A program made the translations under genes and the position numbers. Below the pieces are notes generated by a model. That model ran no database searches and was not told the DNA's origin. It saw nothing but the letters and a program-made list of their open reading frames with translations. From positions 147,881,487-147,945,486 of the forward strand of contig NC_051065.1 in NCBI RefSeq assembly GCF_004664715.2: a stretch of DNA of 64,000 bases, written 5' to 3'. The stretch is from Peromyscus leucopus (lineage: Eukaryota > Chordata > Mammalia > Rodentia > Cricetidae). Shown here piece after piece: positions 9,351 to 18,345 of this stretch (position 1 is the first letter of the stretch; each line of letters opens with the position of its first letter).

Positions 9351-9650
9351 CTATCTGCATGTATGCCTTTATGGCAGAAGATAGCATCAGATTCCACTTA
9401 GAGATGGTTGTGAGCCACCATGTGGTTGCTGGGAGTTGAACTCAGGACCCCATTTCTCCAACCCGCACTTACTGCTCTTGAAGTGGACTCTGATTCAGTT
9501 CTCAGCGCCTACAAGGCTATTCACAATCTCCTGTAACTCCAGTTCCAAGGGATCCAATGCTGTTTTTGATGTCTTCAGGTTTCTGCCTGCCTGTGGTGCA
9601 CATAATTACACCGAGGCACACACACATACACATAAAAATAAATATGTATT
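9222..9650 (+). mobile_element. B2/B3 SINE split by another SINE
   Basis: The head (9222-9265) and body (9465-9650, with 'GATTCAGTTCTCAGCGCCTA' and a CA/AATAAAT tail) are one element. It is interrupted by the minus-strand SINE at 9266-9464. Confidence 0.85.
9266..9464 (-). mobile_element. B2/B3 SINE inserted inside a B2/B3 SINE
   Basis: Reverse B2/B3 with T-run tail, an internal (TG)n at 9307-9349, and 'GTTGCTGGGAGTTGAACTC'. It is flanked by an exact 15-bp duplication, GCACTTACTGCTCTT, at 9251-9265 and 9465-9479. This proves insertion into the older plus-strand copy. Confidence 0.95.
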
Positions 9651-9889
9651 TAATTAACCATATCAAAGACTCTTCCCAAGCAATGACTCTGATGTCTAGA
9701 TCACCTCCTAATCTGTGCATTCCCAAAAGGCAGAGAGATATCTTTTGAAGTACCCACAGTATTTACTAGTGGTTTATAGCAGTGATTCTAAAGTGAATGT
9801 CTGCTGAACTGAAACCAAGAGGAATTGATCCAGATTAATAATCCAGCCTTTTCTTGTCTTGGTTTAAAAAAACAAATAAATCATTATTG

Positions 9890-10000
9890 TTTATTTTGAA
9901 ACAGGGTCTCACTGTGCAGCCCTGGCTGCCTTGGAGTTTGCTCTATAGGCCAGGTTGGCCTCAAACTCCCAGAGATCTGCCTCTCTCTACCTCCCAAGTG
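9890..10000 (-). mobile_element. B1 SINE
   Basis: 'GAAACAGGGTCTCACTGTGC', 'ATAGGCCAGGTTGGCCTCAA' and 'CTACCTCCCAAGTGCA'. The head is missing. Confidence 0.82.
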
Positions 10001-10002
10001 CA

Positions 10003-10171
10003 CATGAGTGCAGGTGCCTGTAGAGGTGAGAAGCATTGAAGCCATCAGAGCCTTGTGGAGCTGGAGGTACACATAGGTTTGTGACGCACAGTTTGGGTGT
10101 TGGGAATCAAACTTGGGTCCTTTGCAAGAGCAGAACACATTGTTAATCACTGAACCATCTCTTCAATTTCC
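10003..10171 (-). mobile_element. B3 SINE
   Basis: Reverse B3: 'GGTGTTGGGAATCAAACTTG', 'CTTTGCAAGAGCAGAACAC' and 'CACTGAACCATCTCTTCAAT'. Confidence 0.82.
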
Positions 10172-10332
10172 CTAAAAAACTTTGTTTTGGTTTTTTTTTC
10201 TGAGACAGGGTTTCTCTGTGTAATAGCTCTGGCTGTCCTGGAACTCACTCTGTAGACCAGGCTGGACCTTGAACTCACAGAGATCTTCCTGCCTCTGCCT
10301 CCTGAGTGCTGCGACTAAAGAAGTGTGTCACC

Positions 10333-10417
10333 GGAGTTGGGGATTTAGCTCAGTGGTAGAGCGCTTGCCTAGCAAGCACAAGGCCCTGGGTTCAGTCCTC
10401 AGCTCCAGAAAAAAAAA
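10333..10417 (+). mobile_element. ID element (BC1-related SINE)
   Basis: A well-preserved ID: 'GGGGATTTAGCTCAGTGGTA' (A box), 'GCGCTTGCCTAGCAAGCACA' and 'GGGTTCAGTCCTC' (B box), then an A-run. ID elements derive from an alanine tRNA through BC1 RNA. An exact 12-bp duplication AAGTGTGTCACC at 10321-10332 recurs only at 10581-10592, beyond the adjoining B1. Confidence 0.96.
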
Positions 10418-10419
10418 TA

Positions 10420-10580
10420 GCCGGGCGGTAGTGGCGCATGCCTTTAATCCCAGCACTTGGGAGGCAGAGGCAGGCGGGTCTCTGTGAATTCGAGGCCAGC
10501 TTGGGCTACCAAGTGAGCTCCAGGAAAGGCGCAAAGCTATACAGAGAAACCCTGTCTCGAAAAACCAATTAAAAAAAAAA
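10420..10580 (+). mobile_element. Young B1 SINE joined to the ID element
   Basis: A near-consensus B1 ('GCCGGGCGGTAGTGGCGCAT' to 'CTGTCTCGAAAAACC') plus A tail begins three bases after the A-run of the ID. The shared 12-bp duplication encloses both. So either this B1 jumped into the ID tail or the two moved as one chimeric transcript. Confidence 0.95.
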
Positions 10581-10842
10581 AGTGTGTCACCACAGCCCAA
10601 CTTTGGGGGGGGCGGTGTGAGATAGGGTTTCTCTGTGTAGCCTCTCAAGTGCTGAGATTACCTAAAAACCTGTTAAAGCACAAGGAGCCAAGAGAAAGGA
10701 GACTAAGGAAAGGGGAAGGTGGCCCGAAGAAGGGTAAAGAGGGAGCGTGAACATAAGCAAAGCACAATGATGTATATGTTTGAAAATATCCTAAGGAAAC
10801 CCATAGTTTTGTATGTGAATTAAAAATAAACAAACAATAACA

Positions 10843-11012
10843 GGGCTCATTATGTGGAGGTGCTTTCCACTAAACCTGACAACCTGAGTTTAATCCCCAG
10901 GACCCATAGGATAGGAGAGAAATGACTCCTGAAAGTTGTCCTCTGACCTCCAGATCCATATAATGCACCCATGCACACATGTGCTCACACAGACATAAAT
11001 GTAATTAAAAAA
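10843..11012 (+). mobile_element. Diverged B3 SINE
   Basis: 'GAGTTTAATCCCCAGGACCC', 'TGTCCTCTGACCTCCAGATC' and a CA-rich end. Confidence 0.7.
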
Positions 11013-11025
11013 GAAAAATTAGGGG

Positions 11026-11172
11026 AGCCGGGTATAGTGGTACATGCCTTTCAATCCAGAACTCGGGAGTCACAGATAGGCAGATCTCTGTGACTTTGAG
11101 GCTAGCCTAATCTACATGGAGAGTTCCTGGCCATCGAGGGCCACATAGAGAGATCCTGTCTCAAAAATAAGG
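11026..11172 (+). mobile_element. B1 SINE
   Basis: 'GAGCCGGGTATAGTGGTACA', 'GAGGCTAGCCTAATCTACAT' and 'GAGATCCTGTCTCAAAAATA'. Confidence 0.85.
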
Positions 11173-11177
11173 TCATT

Positions 11178-11386
11178 AGGGGACTGGAGGGATGACTCGG
11201 AGGTCGAAAGCACTTGCTGCTCTTGCAGAGGACTAGAGGACACTTCCCAGACCCCACATGGCAACTCACAACTAGTTGTGACTCCTATGCTAGGAGAGCT
11301 GACACCCTCTTCTGGCCTCCTTGGACATCAGACATGCATGTGGTACACATACACACAGACGGGTAAACATTCACATGAAAATAAAC
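11178..11386 (+). mobile_element. B2/B3 SINE
   Basis: 'GGGGACTGGAGGGATGACTC', 'CTTGCAGAGGACTAGAGGAC' and a CACATGAAAATAAA tail. Confidence 0.85.
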
Positions 11387-11387
11387 A

Positions 11388-11522
11388 GTGCCTGGCAGTG
11401 GTAGTGGTGCATGCTTTTAATCCCAGTACCCGGAGGCAGAGGGAAGAGGCCAACTTGGTCTACAAAGCGAGTTCCAGGATAGCCAGGGCTACACAGAGAA
11501 ACCCTGTCTTGGGGAAAAAAAA
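11388..11522 (+). mobile_element. B1 SINE
   Basis: 'GGTAGTGGTGCATGCTTTTA', 'CTACAAAGCGAGTTCCAGGA' and 'AGAAACCCTGTCTTGG'. It lacks part of the central block. Confidence 0.85.
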
Positions 11523-11526
11523 ATGT

Positions 11527-11690
11527 GGGGGGAGGTGGAGAGATGGCTCAACAGTTAAGAGCACTTCCTGCTCTTGCAGAAGGCCAAGTGCAGCTCCCAG
11601 TGCCCGTGTGTGTCAGCTCACAACTGCCTTTAGCTCTAGCTCCATGAGGATCTGATGACACCTCTGTCCTCTGAAGGTCCCTACTCACAT
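11527..11690 (+). mobile_element. B3 SINE running into tandem repeats
   Basis: 'GTGGAGAGATGGCTCAACAG' and 'GCAGCTCCCAGTGCCCGTG'. Its CA-rich tail appears to have seeded the minisatellite that follows. Confidence 0.82.
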
Positions 11691-11796
11691 GCACACACCC
11701 ACTCAGACACACACCTACATTCACATGCACACACCCACTCAGACACACACCTACATTCACATGCACACACCCACTCAGACACACATCTACACTCAT

Positions 11797-11845
<49 letters not shown>
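11686..11845. repeat. 36-bp minisatellite followed by (CA)n
   Basis: Three tandem copies of a 36-bp unit (start 'CACATGCACACACCCACTCA') occupy 11686-11795. The third copy differs at two positions. A pure (CA)n follows at about 11799-11841. This looks like stepwise expansion of the 3' end of a B3 SINE. Confidence 0.95.
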
Positions 11846-11846
<1 letters not shown>

Positions 11847-11875
11847 TCATATGGACACACCCCACTGTAGCATGA

Positions 11876-11960
11876 ATCCTAATTGGTCTTAATAATAAAA
11901 ACCCAAAGCCAGATATTGGAGTAAAAGCTGAAAGGTAAGAGAGAAAAAGGATAATTGCAC
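11876..11960 (-). mobile_element. LTR 3'-end fragment, inverted
   Basis: 'TGTAGCATGAATCCTAATTG' and 'AATAATAAAAACCC' match the reverse complement of the end of the solo LTR at 12849-13248 ('TTCATGCTACA' end). So a U5-like end of that LTR family sits here in the opposite orientation to the adjoining pol. Confidence 0.65.
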
Positions 11961-11999
11961 CAGAACCTTGACATCCAAACTGGCCCCTTCAGGAGGTAA

Positions 12000-12848
12000 A
12001 TGTTCTGCTTTTCGGGATTGGAATGTTATCTCAGACAAAACAGAGTGCAAGATGGGTCGAATGTATATGACCAGAAGGACAGAGGGAAATTAAAGCCATA
12101 TGTTGTCAATATAGCAATGAACTTATGGGGGTGTGATTTCTTACAGCAATGGAAAAGCCAGATTAACATTCCTCCAATCTCAGGAACAAACCATAAACTA
12201 ACATAAGTTTCTGGGGGAAAATGTTAGAAAATATTATAAAGAACAGTCACCAACCATTCAGGTTGTACAAGAACAGGCACAACAGCTGCTGATCTTTCAA
12301 AGGCACCAACAGCCTTACCTTTAAAATGGTTAAATGATAAACCTGTCTAGGTGGAACAATGGCCTTTGATATCAGAGAACCTGCAGGCCTTAGAACAGCT
12401 GGTACAGGAGCAGCTAAATGCTCAGGATATTGAAGAATCAACCAGTCCTTGGAATTCTCCTGTATTTGTTATTAAAAATAAATCTAGAAAATGGAGAATG
12501 GTAACCAATCTCAGAGCTATTAATAAGGTGATTCAGCCAATGAGCTTGCTACAATCTGGAATTCCTTTGCCTTCTCTGTTACCTAAAGAATGGCCTCATA
12601 TAGTTATCAATTTAAAAGACTGTTTCTTCACTATACCTTTACAAGAAAAAGACAGAAAAATTTGTCCTCGTAGTGCCTACCTACAATAATTCTCAGCCTG
12701 TTAAGAGATGCAATGGAGGGTTCTCCCACAGGGAATGTTAATTAGCCCTACCCTGTGCCAATATTTTGTATGACAGCCATTGGAAATGATACATAAGCAA
12801 TTTCCTCAATCTATAGTTTACCATTATATGGACAGCATCTTACCAGCT
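12000..12848 (+). pseudogene. ERV pro/RT fragment, part 1
   Basis: Conceptual translation gives a protease C-terminus ('VNIAMNLWGCDFLQQW', 12093-12150), then RT fingers and palm ('[20 protein letters not shown]' and '[12 protein letters not shown]'). It is broken by stops at about 12206, 12349 and 12687. Near 12825 the catalytic YMDD box reads YMDS, so the second catalytic aspartate is lost. A 400-bp LTR then interrupts it. Confidence 0.9.
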
Positions 12849-13248
12849 TGTGGTATTGTATTCCCCCAAATATTGTGCATGCTAATAAACTTATCTGGGG
12901 TCAGAGACAGAACAGCCACAATATTAAACATAAAGGATAGGCAGTGGTAGCACACGCCTATCATTCCTAGCATTCCAGAGGCAGAAATCCATGTGATGAA
13001 GGATACAGCCAGGCATGGTGACTCATCATACCTTTAATCCCAGGGAGTGGTGGTAGAAAGCAGCAGTTCAGCTGAGAGCCATTGGATGAGGACTCAGAGG
13101 CCTCCAGTCTGAGGAGACAAGACCAGCTGAGGATCCAGCGAGGTGAGGTAGCTGTGGCTTGTTCTGTCTCTCTGATCTACCAGCATTGACCCCAATAACT
13201 GGCCTCGGTTTGATTTTATTAATAAGAACTTTTAAGATTCATGCTACA
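12849..13248 (+). mobile_element. Solo LTR (400 bp) inside RT
   Basis: Begins TGTGGTATTG and ends CATGCTACA. It is flanked by CCAGCT (12843-12848) and CTAGCT (13249-13254), a 6-bp target duplication with one change. It contains a polyadenylation-like AATAAA and an internal B1-like stretch ('CATACCTTTAATCCCAGG'). RT sequence resumes directly after it, so it is younger than the host provirus. Confidence 0.9.
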
Positions 13249-13249
13249 C

Positions 13250-13725
13250 TAGCTGGCTCAAATGTAGATACTTTAGAGAAAATGTTTGAAGGAGTAAAGA
13301 AAATTTTGCCTTGTTGGAGATTACATATTGCTCCTGAATAAATACAAAGAGGAGAGTCTATTAATTATTTAGGATATAAAATAGGCCTACAAAAACAAGA
13401 TCCCAAAAGATGCAAATTAGGAGAGATTGGTTAGGGACTCTTAATGACTTTTAAAGATTGCTAGGAGACATTTCCTATTGGAATGGACAATCAAGAACTG
13501 ACTAACTTGTTCAAAACCTTAAATGGTGACAAGGACTCAAAGAGTCCAAGAAAATTATCAGCTAAAGCTGACAAAGAATTGGCTTTGGTGGAAAAGAAAT
13601 TACAGGATGCACATATGGATCGTTTGGATCCAGAGTTTGATTGCATTCTGCTTATTTTACCCTCTATACGTTCTCCTACAGGAATATTAATGCAGGGCAA
13701 AGATAATATCGTAGAATAGATCTTT
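13250..13725 (+). pseudogene. ERV RT fragment, part 2 (thumb/connection)
   Basis: Continues the RT domain: 'ILPCWRLHIAPE', then after a stop a 'NYLGYKIGLQKQDP'-like segment, and an open stretch 13483-13719 that fits the thumb and connection region. Several in-frame stops (about 13341, 13430, 13719). Confidence 0.82.
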
Positions 13726-13969
13726 TTATCACATAAACAGAGTAAAAAAATAAAAACTTATGTAGGAAAGGTCTCTGTGTGTCTTCTAAAAGAAAAATTG
13801 AGACTTCAACAATTAGCAGGAATAGACCAGCAGAAATTGTAGTACCTTTTACTAATCATGAAATTGGCAGATATGGGCAGAAAGTGAACCTTGGCAAAGA
13901 GCTTACAGTAATTTTTTTGGAGAGGTTAACAACAAATATCCCAAAAGCAAGAGAATTCAATTTATAAAG

Positions 13970-14420
13970 AGAACTAACTCGATCCTTCCTCACATTGTAT
14001 AGAGAACACCAATATCTGGAGCCCCTACATTCTATGCTGATGCAAATAAATCAGGAAACGCAGGTTGCAAATCAGAAAATTTAAGTAAAGTGGCTCAAAA
14101 CCCTCATGATTCTGTCCAAAAGTCAGAATTATATGCTCTTCTGATGGTATTAATGGATTTTACAGAACTTCTTAATATAGTTACTGACTCATAGTATGCA
14201 GAAAGTTGTTTTACACATTGAAATTGCTGAATTTATTCTTGATGAGTCAGAATTAACTTCATTACTTATTCAGTTACAAGAAATAATCAGGAATAGGAAT
14301 CATCACTTATGTATATAACACACATCCAATCCCGTACAGGTCTGCCAGGCCCTCTAGCACAAGGTAATGAAGAAATTGATCAACTATTGATAGGAAATGT
14401 TCTGGAGGCCTCAGAATTTC
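13970..14420 (+). pseudogene. ERV RNase H remnant
   Basis: The translated pattern 'FYADANKSGN' (first Asp), 'SELYAL' (Glu) and 'VTDS' (second Asp) marks the RNase H active-site order. A stop follows straight after the last motif (about 14193). The region is cut at 14437 by a B1. Confidence 0.75.
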
Positions 14421-14436
14421 ATAAGAAACACCATGT

Positions 14437-14632
14437 CAAGCCGGGTGGTAGTGGTGGTGGCACATACCTGTAATCCTAGCACTCAGGAAGCAGAGGCAGG
14501 CAGATTTCTGTGAGTTTGAGGCCAACCTGGTGTACAGAGGGAATTCCAGAACAGCCAAGGCTACACAGAGAAACCCTGTCTCAGAAAATAATAAATGAAT
14601 GAATGAATGAATAAATAAATAAAACAATAAAA
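14437..14632 (+). mobile_element. B1 SINE in the ERV, tail turned into (GAAT)n
   Basis: B1 with a 'GGTGGTAGTGGTGGTGGCAC' head. Its tail became tetranucleotide repeats at 14591-14625. Flanks 'CCATGTCAA' and 'CTATGTCAA' look like a slightly changed duplication. Confidence 0.92.
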
Positions 14633-14639
14633 CGCTATG

Positions 14640-15620
14640 TCAATAGTAAAGGTTTGAAAAAAGATTTTCCATCACTTGGCAACAAACCAAGAAGATTATA
14701 AGGAAATGTCCTACTTGGCTTTTGGTTTGTTTGGGTTTTGTTGTTGTTTTTTGTTTTGTTTGTTTTGGTTTTTGCTTTTTTTGAGACAGGGCTTCTCTGT
14801 GTAGTTTTGGTGCCTGTCCTGGATCTCATTCTGTAGACCAGGCTGGCCTCAAACTCACAGAGATCCGCCTGGCTCTTCCTCTCAAATGCTGGGATTAAAG
14901 GCGTGCACCACCACCACCTGGCCCTACTTGTTCTTTTTACAACCGGATTCCAATACCTGCAGGAAGTAACCCAAAGGGTACTCAAAAGAATGAAATCTGG
15001 CAGATAGATGTCCTTCATTTTATAGAATTTGGAAAATTAAAATATGTACACCACACACTATTGATAAACTTATTCAGGATTTCAATGGGCGACTGCTTTG
15101 AGTTCTGAAAAGGCTGATTCTGTAATCACACATTTGCTAGAAGTCATGGCCATTATGGGTGTACCTGTACAAATTAAAACTGACAATGCTCCAGCATATG
15201 TCTCTGGTAAAATGAAACAGGTTTTTGCTTATTACAATATAAACCATATTACAGGAATACCACATAATCCTACAGGCCAAGCAGTCATAGAAAGATCAAA
15301 TTGAACTCTAAAGGATATGCTAATTAAACAGAAAGGGGTAATAAAGAACCCCAGAAAGAGATTTCATATTGCTTTATTAACTTTGAATTTTCTCAATGTT
15401 AATGAGCAAGGAACCACATCTGTGGAAAGACATTGGATAACAGAAAAAAACTGAAGAATTAAATCAGCCAGTATACTTTAAACCTCAGAATGAAACCAGG
15501 ATATGTGTTACATTGGGGACGAGGTTTTGCTTTTGTTTCCTCGGGAGAAGAAAACCTATGGATACCATCAAAATTGATAAAGGTTCGATTTGAACAAGAG
15601 AGACCTCTTAATTAGAAGAG
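14640..15620 (+). pseudogene. ERV integrase remnant
   Basis: After the B1, 'WQIDVLHF' gives the first catalytic Asp. The frame open at 15098-15304 carries 'TDNAPAY' (second Asp) and ends 'AVIERSN' (Glu) at a stop, so the DDE order is visible. A C-terminal 'WIPSKLIKVR'-like DNA-binding stretch lies near 15560. Frameshifts and stops separate the parts. Confidence 0.88.
14728..14926 (-). mobile_element. B1 SINE in the ERV integrase region
   Basis: Reverse B1 with a long T/G tail, 'TGAGACAGGGCTTCTCTGTG' and 'GGGATTAAAGGCGTGCACC'. CCTACTTG occurs on both sides (about 14711 and 14922), a target duplication. Confidence 0.92.
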
Positions 15621-16014
15621 GAGATAGTTCATCAACCAGCATGACCATCCAATTTAAATTAACATATAGTATTAATAAGTGCTTCTCATTTGACCAGATA
15701 TAACTTGCCAAAAGAGAACCTCCCCAAAGTTCGGGTTGGGGTGGGGATTTATTTTTGTCTTTCCAGGAGAATGAAGGAATCCAGCTAAGGAATCTGAAGA
15801 CCACTAGACAAATGAGACACGTGAAGAAAAAGGACAAATAAATCATCCACACACAAAAAAAAGTCCCAAGAAAAGAGTAAATTGGCCTATTGCTATATTA
15901 CATCTTCAACAGAATAAAATTTTATAAATCTTCCCAAATGTTTGTTTTTGGGGCTCTCCACAGACATATTATGAAAATGGTCTTTTGTAGTCCCAGTCCA
16001 GTTAAAGTTGGAGT
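15621..16014 (+). other. Presumed ERV 3' non-coding part
   Basis: AT-rich sequence after integrase. No envelope frame is visible. Confidence 0.45.
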
Positions 16015-16345
16015 GTGGCTCTCTTGCTGAGGTTCTCTCAGTTCCCAAGCCCGAGTCCACAATCACTTATAAAATAATCATCAGCCTTAATCATAAACTG
16101 TATGGCGTGGAGGCTTCTTGCTAAATAATCCATTTCATAAATCTATATCTTGCACGTGCTGTGGCTTACAGTGTCTTCACATCTGCTGTCAAGCGCAGCT
16201 GCATGTCTCTCTCCTCAGCCCGCTTCCACAATTCTCCTCTCTCCTGTCCACCACTTCCTCCTGCCACTGCCATTCAGTGTTTAATTTATTGACCAATCAG
16301 AGCAATTTGACATACAGACCATTCCACAGCAGCTCTCTCCTTCTC
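16015..16345 (-). mobile_element. LTR fragment, minus strand
   Basis: Matches the LTRs at 26.1 and 31.6 kb: 'TTATTGACCAATCAGAGCAA', 'CATACAGACCATTCCACAGC' and 'ATTTCATAAATCTATATCTT'. It is inverted relative to the surrounding provirus. Confidence 0.75.
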
Positions 16346-16510
16346 AAACCAGCATCTTGTTAAAGAAAATCCAAAATCTTTCTCAGTAAGGACTATTTTA
16401 TTTTTTTATTGCCTCTAATTTCATAATCCTTTGGTTTTATCTTAATTCTTTAGAGCTTTTCTTAAAGTATGAATATTATCACCAAAATTTATAAGATTAA
16501 TATACATATA

Positions 16511-16932
16511 TGGTGGTATTCTATTTGTACTGAAATGTGATTTTAATTGTATGTTAATAAATAAAGTTGCCCAGGGATCAGAGCTATTAGAGCTATAGAA
16601 AGAGCATGGCGGTGGTGGCACACGCCTTTAATCCCATAGATCTCTGTGTGTTCAGGGATACAGCCAGCATTGGAGACATACGCCTTTAAGACCTGGAGGG
16701 CTGTACATACAGGCAGTGACGAGGCAGTCACGTGTTTGGGTTTACAACCAATGAGAAGGCAGAACTGAAAGACTATGTAAAGACAGACACACAGGAAGTA
16801 GCTCTCTTTCAAAGAGCTAGGACCACCGCAGGAGGAAGGGTGAGATTTTAGCTCTGAGCTCTGACCTCTTGGCTTTCTATTTTACATTGGTTCTGTGTTT
16901 CTTATTTAATAAGACGGTTGGTTACATCTACA
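16511..16932 (+). mobile_element. Solo LTR of a second family, with target duplication
   Basis: About 420 bases from TGGTGGTATTC (possibly from 16531, TGAAATGTGA) to ACATCTACA. TACATATA lies directly on both sides (16503-16510 and 16933-16940). Contains AATAAATAAAG near the start, a B1-like 'CACACGCCTTTAATCCCATA', and ends 'AATAAGACGGTTGGTTACAT'. Confidence 0.85.
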
Positions 16933-16940
16933 TACATATA

Positions 16941-17640
16941 TTTTAAACTTTTGTCATATTAATGGTCATATAGAGTACTAACTAATTCTAGAAAAAGGCT
17001 TCATCTAACTTCCTGTACATGATTTTAGGTTTGAGTCTCTATCAGGTAACTAGGAATTAAGTTTTTATACTCTGGATGAATGTAACAAATATTGATCCCT
17101 TAACCTCTTTGAGATCTGCTGTATATGACATTTAAAATGTTTAAATTTTCTGCAATGAGCCATGACCATGCCTAACAGTGACCTTTGAAGTCTCCAAAAG
17201 GAGGATGAGTCCCACAATGACGATTCCACAGGTACCATGAAAACGCCACTGAGCTGACAAACACCACCTAAAGAATGGCTTGGGACTACAAACTGCTCAG
17301 GACAAACTCGAGGTGGCTAGCTGAGATGATCCAGCCTCACAGACTATTCTAGTCAGGACTTGAGACAAGTCCTGCACTTTTCCATTACACAGAGACTAGG
17401 CAACAAATAATACAGTTAGCTCTCCCAGGACTTGACAGTTATCCATTTTTTTCTTTTCAGGATCCCCTAAAGATGCAGTTGCCCCCAGACAGCAGGAAGT
17501 AAATTTAAGAACACAACGCCCACATTCCCAAGAGGTGGGGTGGGTGATTTGGGGTCATCCTATGGGTTATGGATATTTATCATTGTTTGGGGGTTTTATT
17601 TGCAAGTTGCTATTGGTAATGGTCAGGAAAAAAATCTGAA
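16941..17640 (+). other. ERV 3' internal sequence
   Basis: No SINEs and no coding motif that I recognise. It is bracketed by ERV parts and most simply belongs to the provirus. Confidence 0.45.
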
Positions 17641-17833
17641 CAAGCTGGGCAGTGGTGGCGCATGCCTTTAATCCCAGCACTGGGGGCGGGGAGTGTGGGG
17701 GTGGGCAGAGGTAGGCAGATCTCTGTGAGTTCAAGGCCAGCCTGGTCTCCAAAGCAAGTTCCAGGAAAGGCGCAAAGCTACACAGAGAAACCCTATCTTG
17801 AGGGAGAAAAAAAAAAAAAAAAAAAAAAAAAAA
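17641..17833 (+). mobile_element. B1 SINE with target duplication
   Basis: B1 with an odd G-rich insert ('GGGGGCGGGGAGTGTGGGGG') after the CCCAGCACT block. CTGAACAA flanks both ends. Confidence 0.93.
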
Positions 17834-17980
17834 GCTGAACAAAAGATTTTAGATTCAAGGTTCTGTTTTGAAAAGAAAAAGGGGGATATAGATATGATAG
17901 AATATAAGGGTATATTATTGAATCTACTCTGAGAAGAAACAGAGGATATAAAAAAAAAATAGGATAAAAAGATAGATTAT

Positions 17981-18170
17981 TGGGGCTGGAGAGATGGCTC
18001 AGAGGTTAAGAGCATTGGCTGCTCTTCCAGAGGTCCTGAGTTCAATTCCCAGCAACCACATGGTGGCTCACAGCCATCTGTAATGAGGTTTGGTTCCCTC
18101 TTCTGGCCTGCAGTCATATATGCTGTATACATAATAAATAAATAAATCTTTAAAAATAAAAAAATAAGAG
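17981..18170 (+). mobile_element. B2 SINE
   Basis: Near-consensus 'GGGGCTGGAGAGATGGCTCA', 'TTCAATTCCCAGCAACCACA' and 'AATAAATAAATCTTTAAAAA'. Confidence 0.95.
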
Positions 18171-18177
18171 TGTGCTT

Positions 18178-18345
18178 GGGACTGAAGAGATGGCTCAGTA
18201 GTTAAGAACACTTTTAGTAATAATAAAAAGACAGGGTTTCTCTGTGTTTGTTTTGGAGCCTGTCTTGGAACTCGCTCTGCCTCCACCTGCCTCTGGCTCC
18301 CAAATTCTGGGATTAAAGGCATGTTCCACCACCACCCGGTGAAAG
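18178..18345. mobile_element. B2 head interrupted or followed by a reverse B1
   Basis: A + strand B2 head (18178-18213) is followed by a minus-strand B1 (18226-18342: 'GACAGGGTTTCTCTGTGTTT' to 'GTTCCACCACCACCCGGTG'). Confidence 0.82.

Larger units (their letters stand above)
10185..10640 (-). mobile_element. B1 SINE, host of a nested ID/B1 pair
   Basis: Reverse B1 body at 10185-10332 ('TCTGAGACAGGGTTTCTCTG', 'GTAGACCAGGCTGGACCTTG') resumes at 10593 ('ACAGCCCAAC'). A second short B1-like tail follows to about 10640. It is split by the ID and B1 insertions at 10333-10580. Confidence 0.85.

Noticed and set aside
10333..10412. tRNA-like A and B boxes
   Set aside because: It is an ID SINE, not a functional tRNA gene. 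The same applies to all ID and B2 heads.
11655..11892. Tandem repeats resembling a CRISPR array
   Set aside because: Contiguous 36-bp units have no spacers and the source is a rodent genome; it is a minisatellite.
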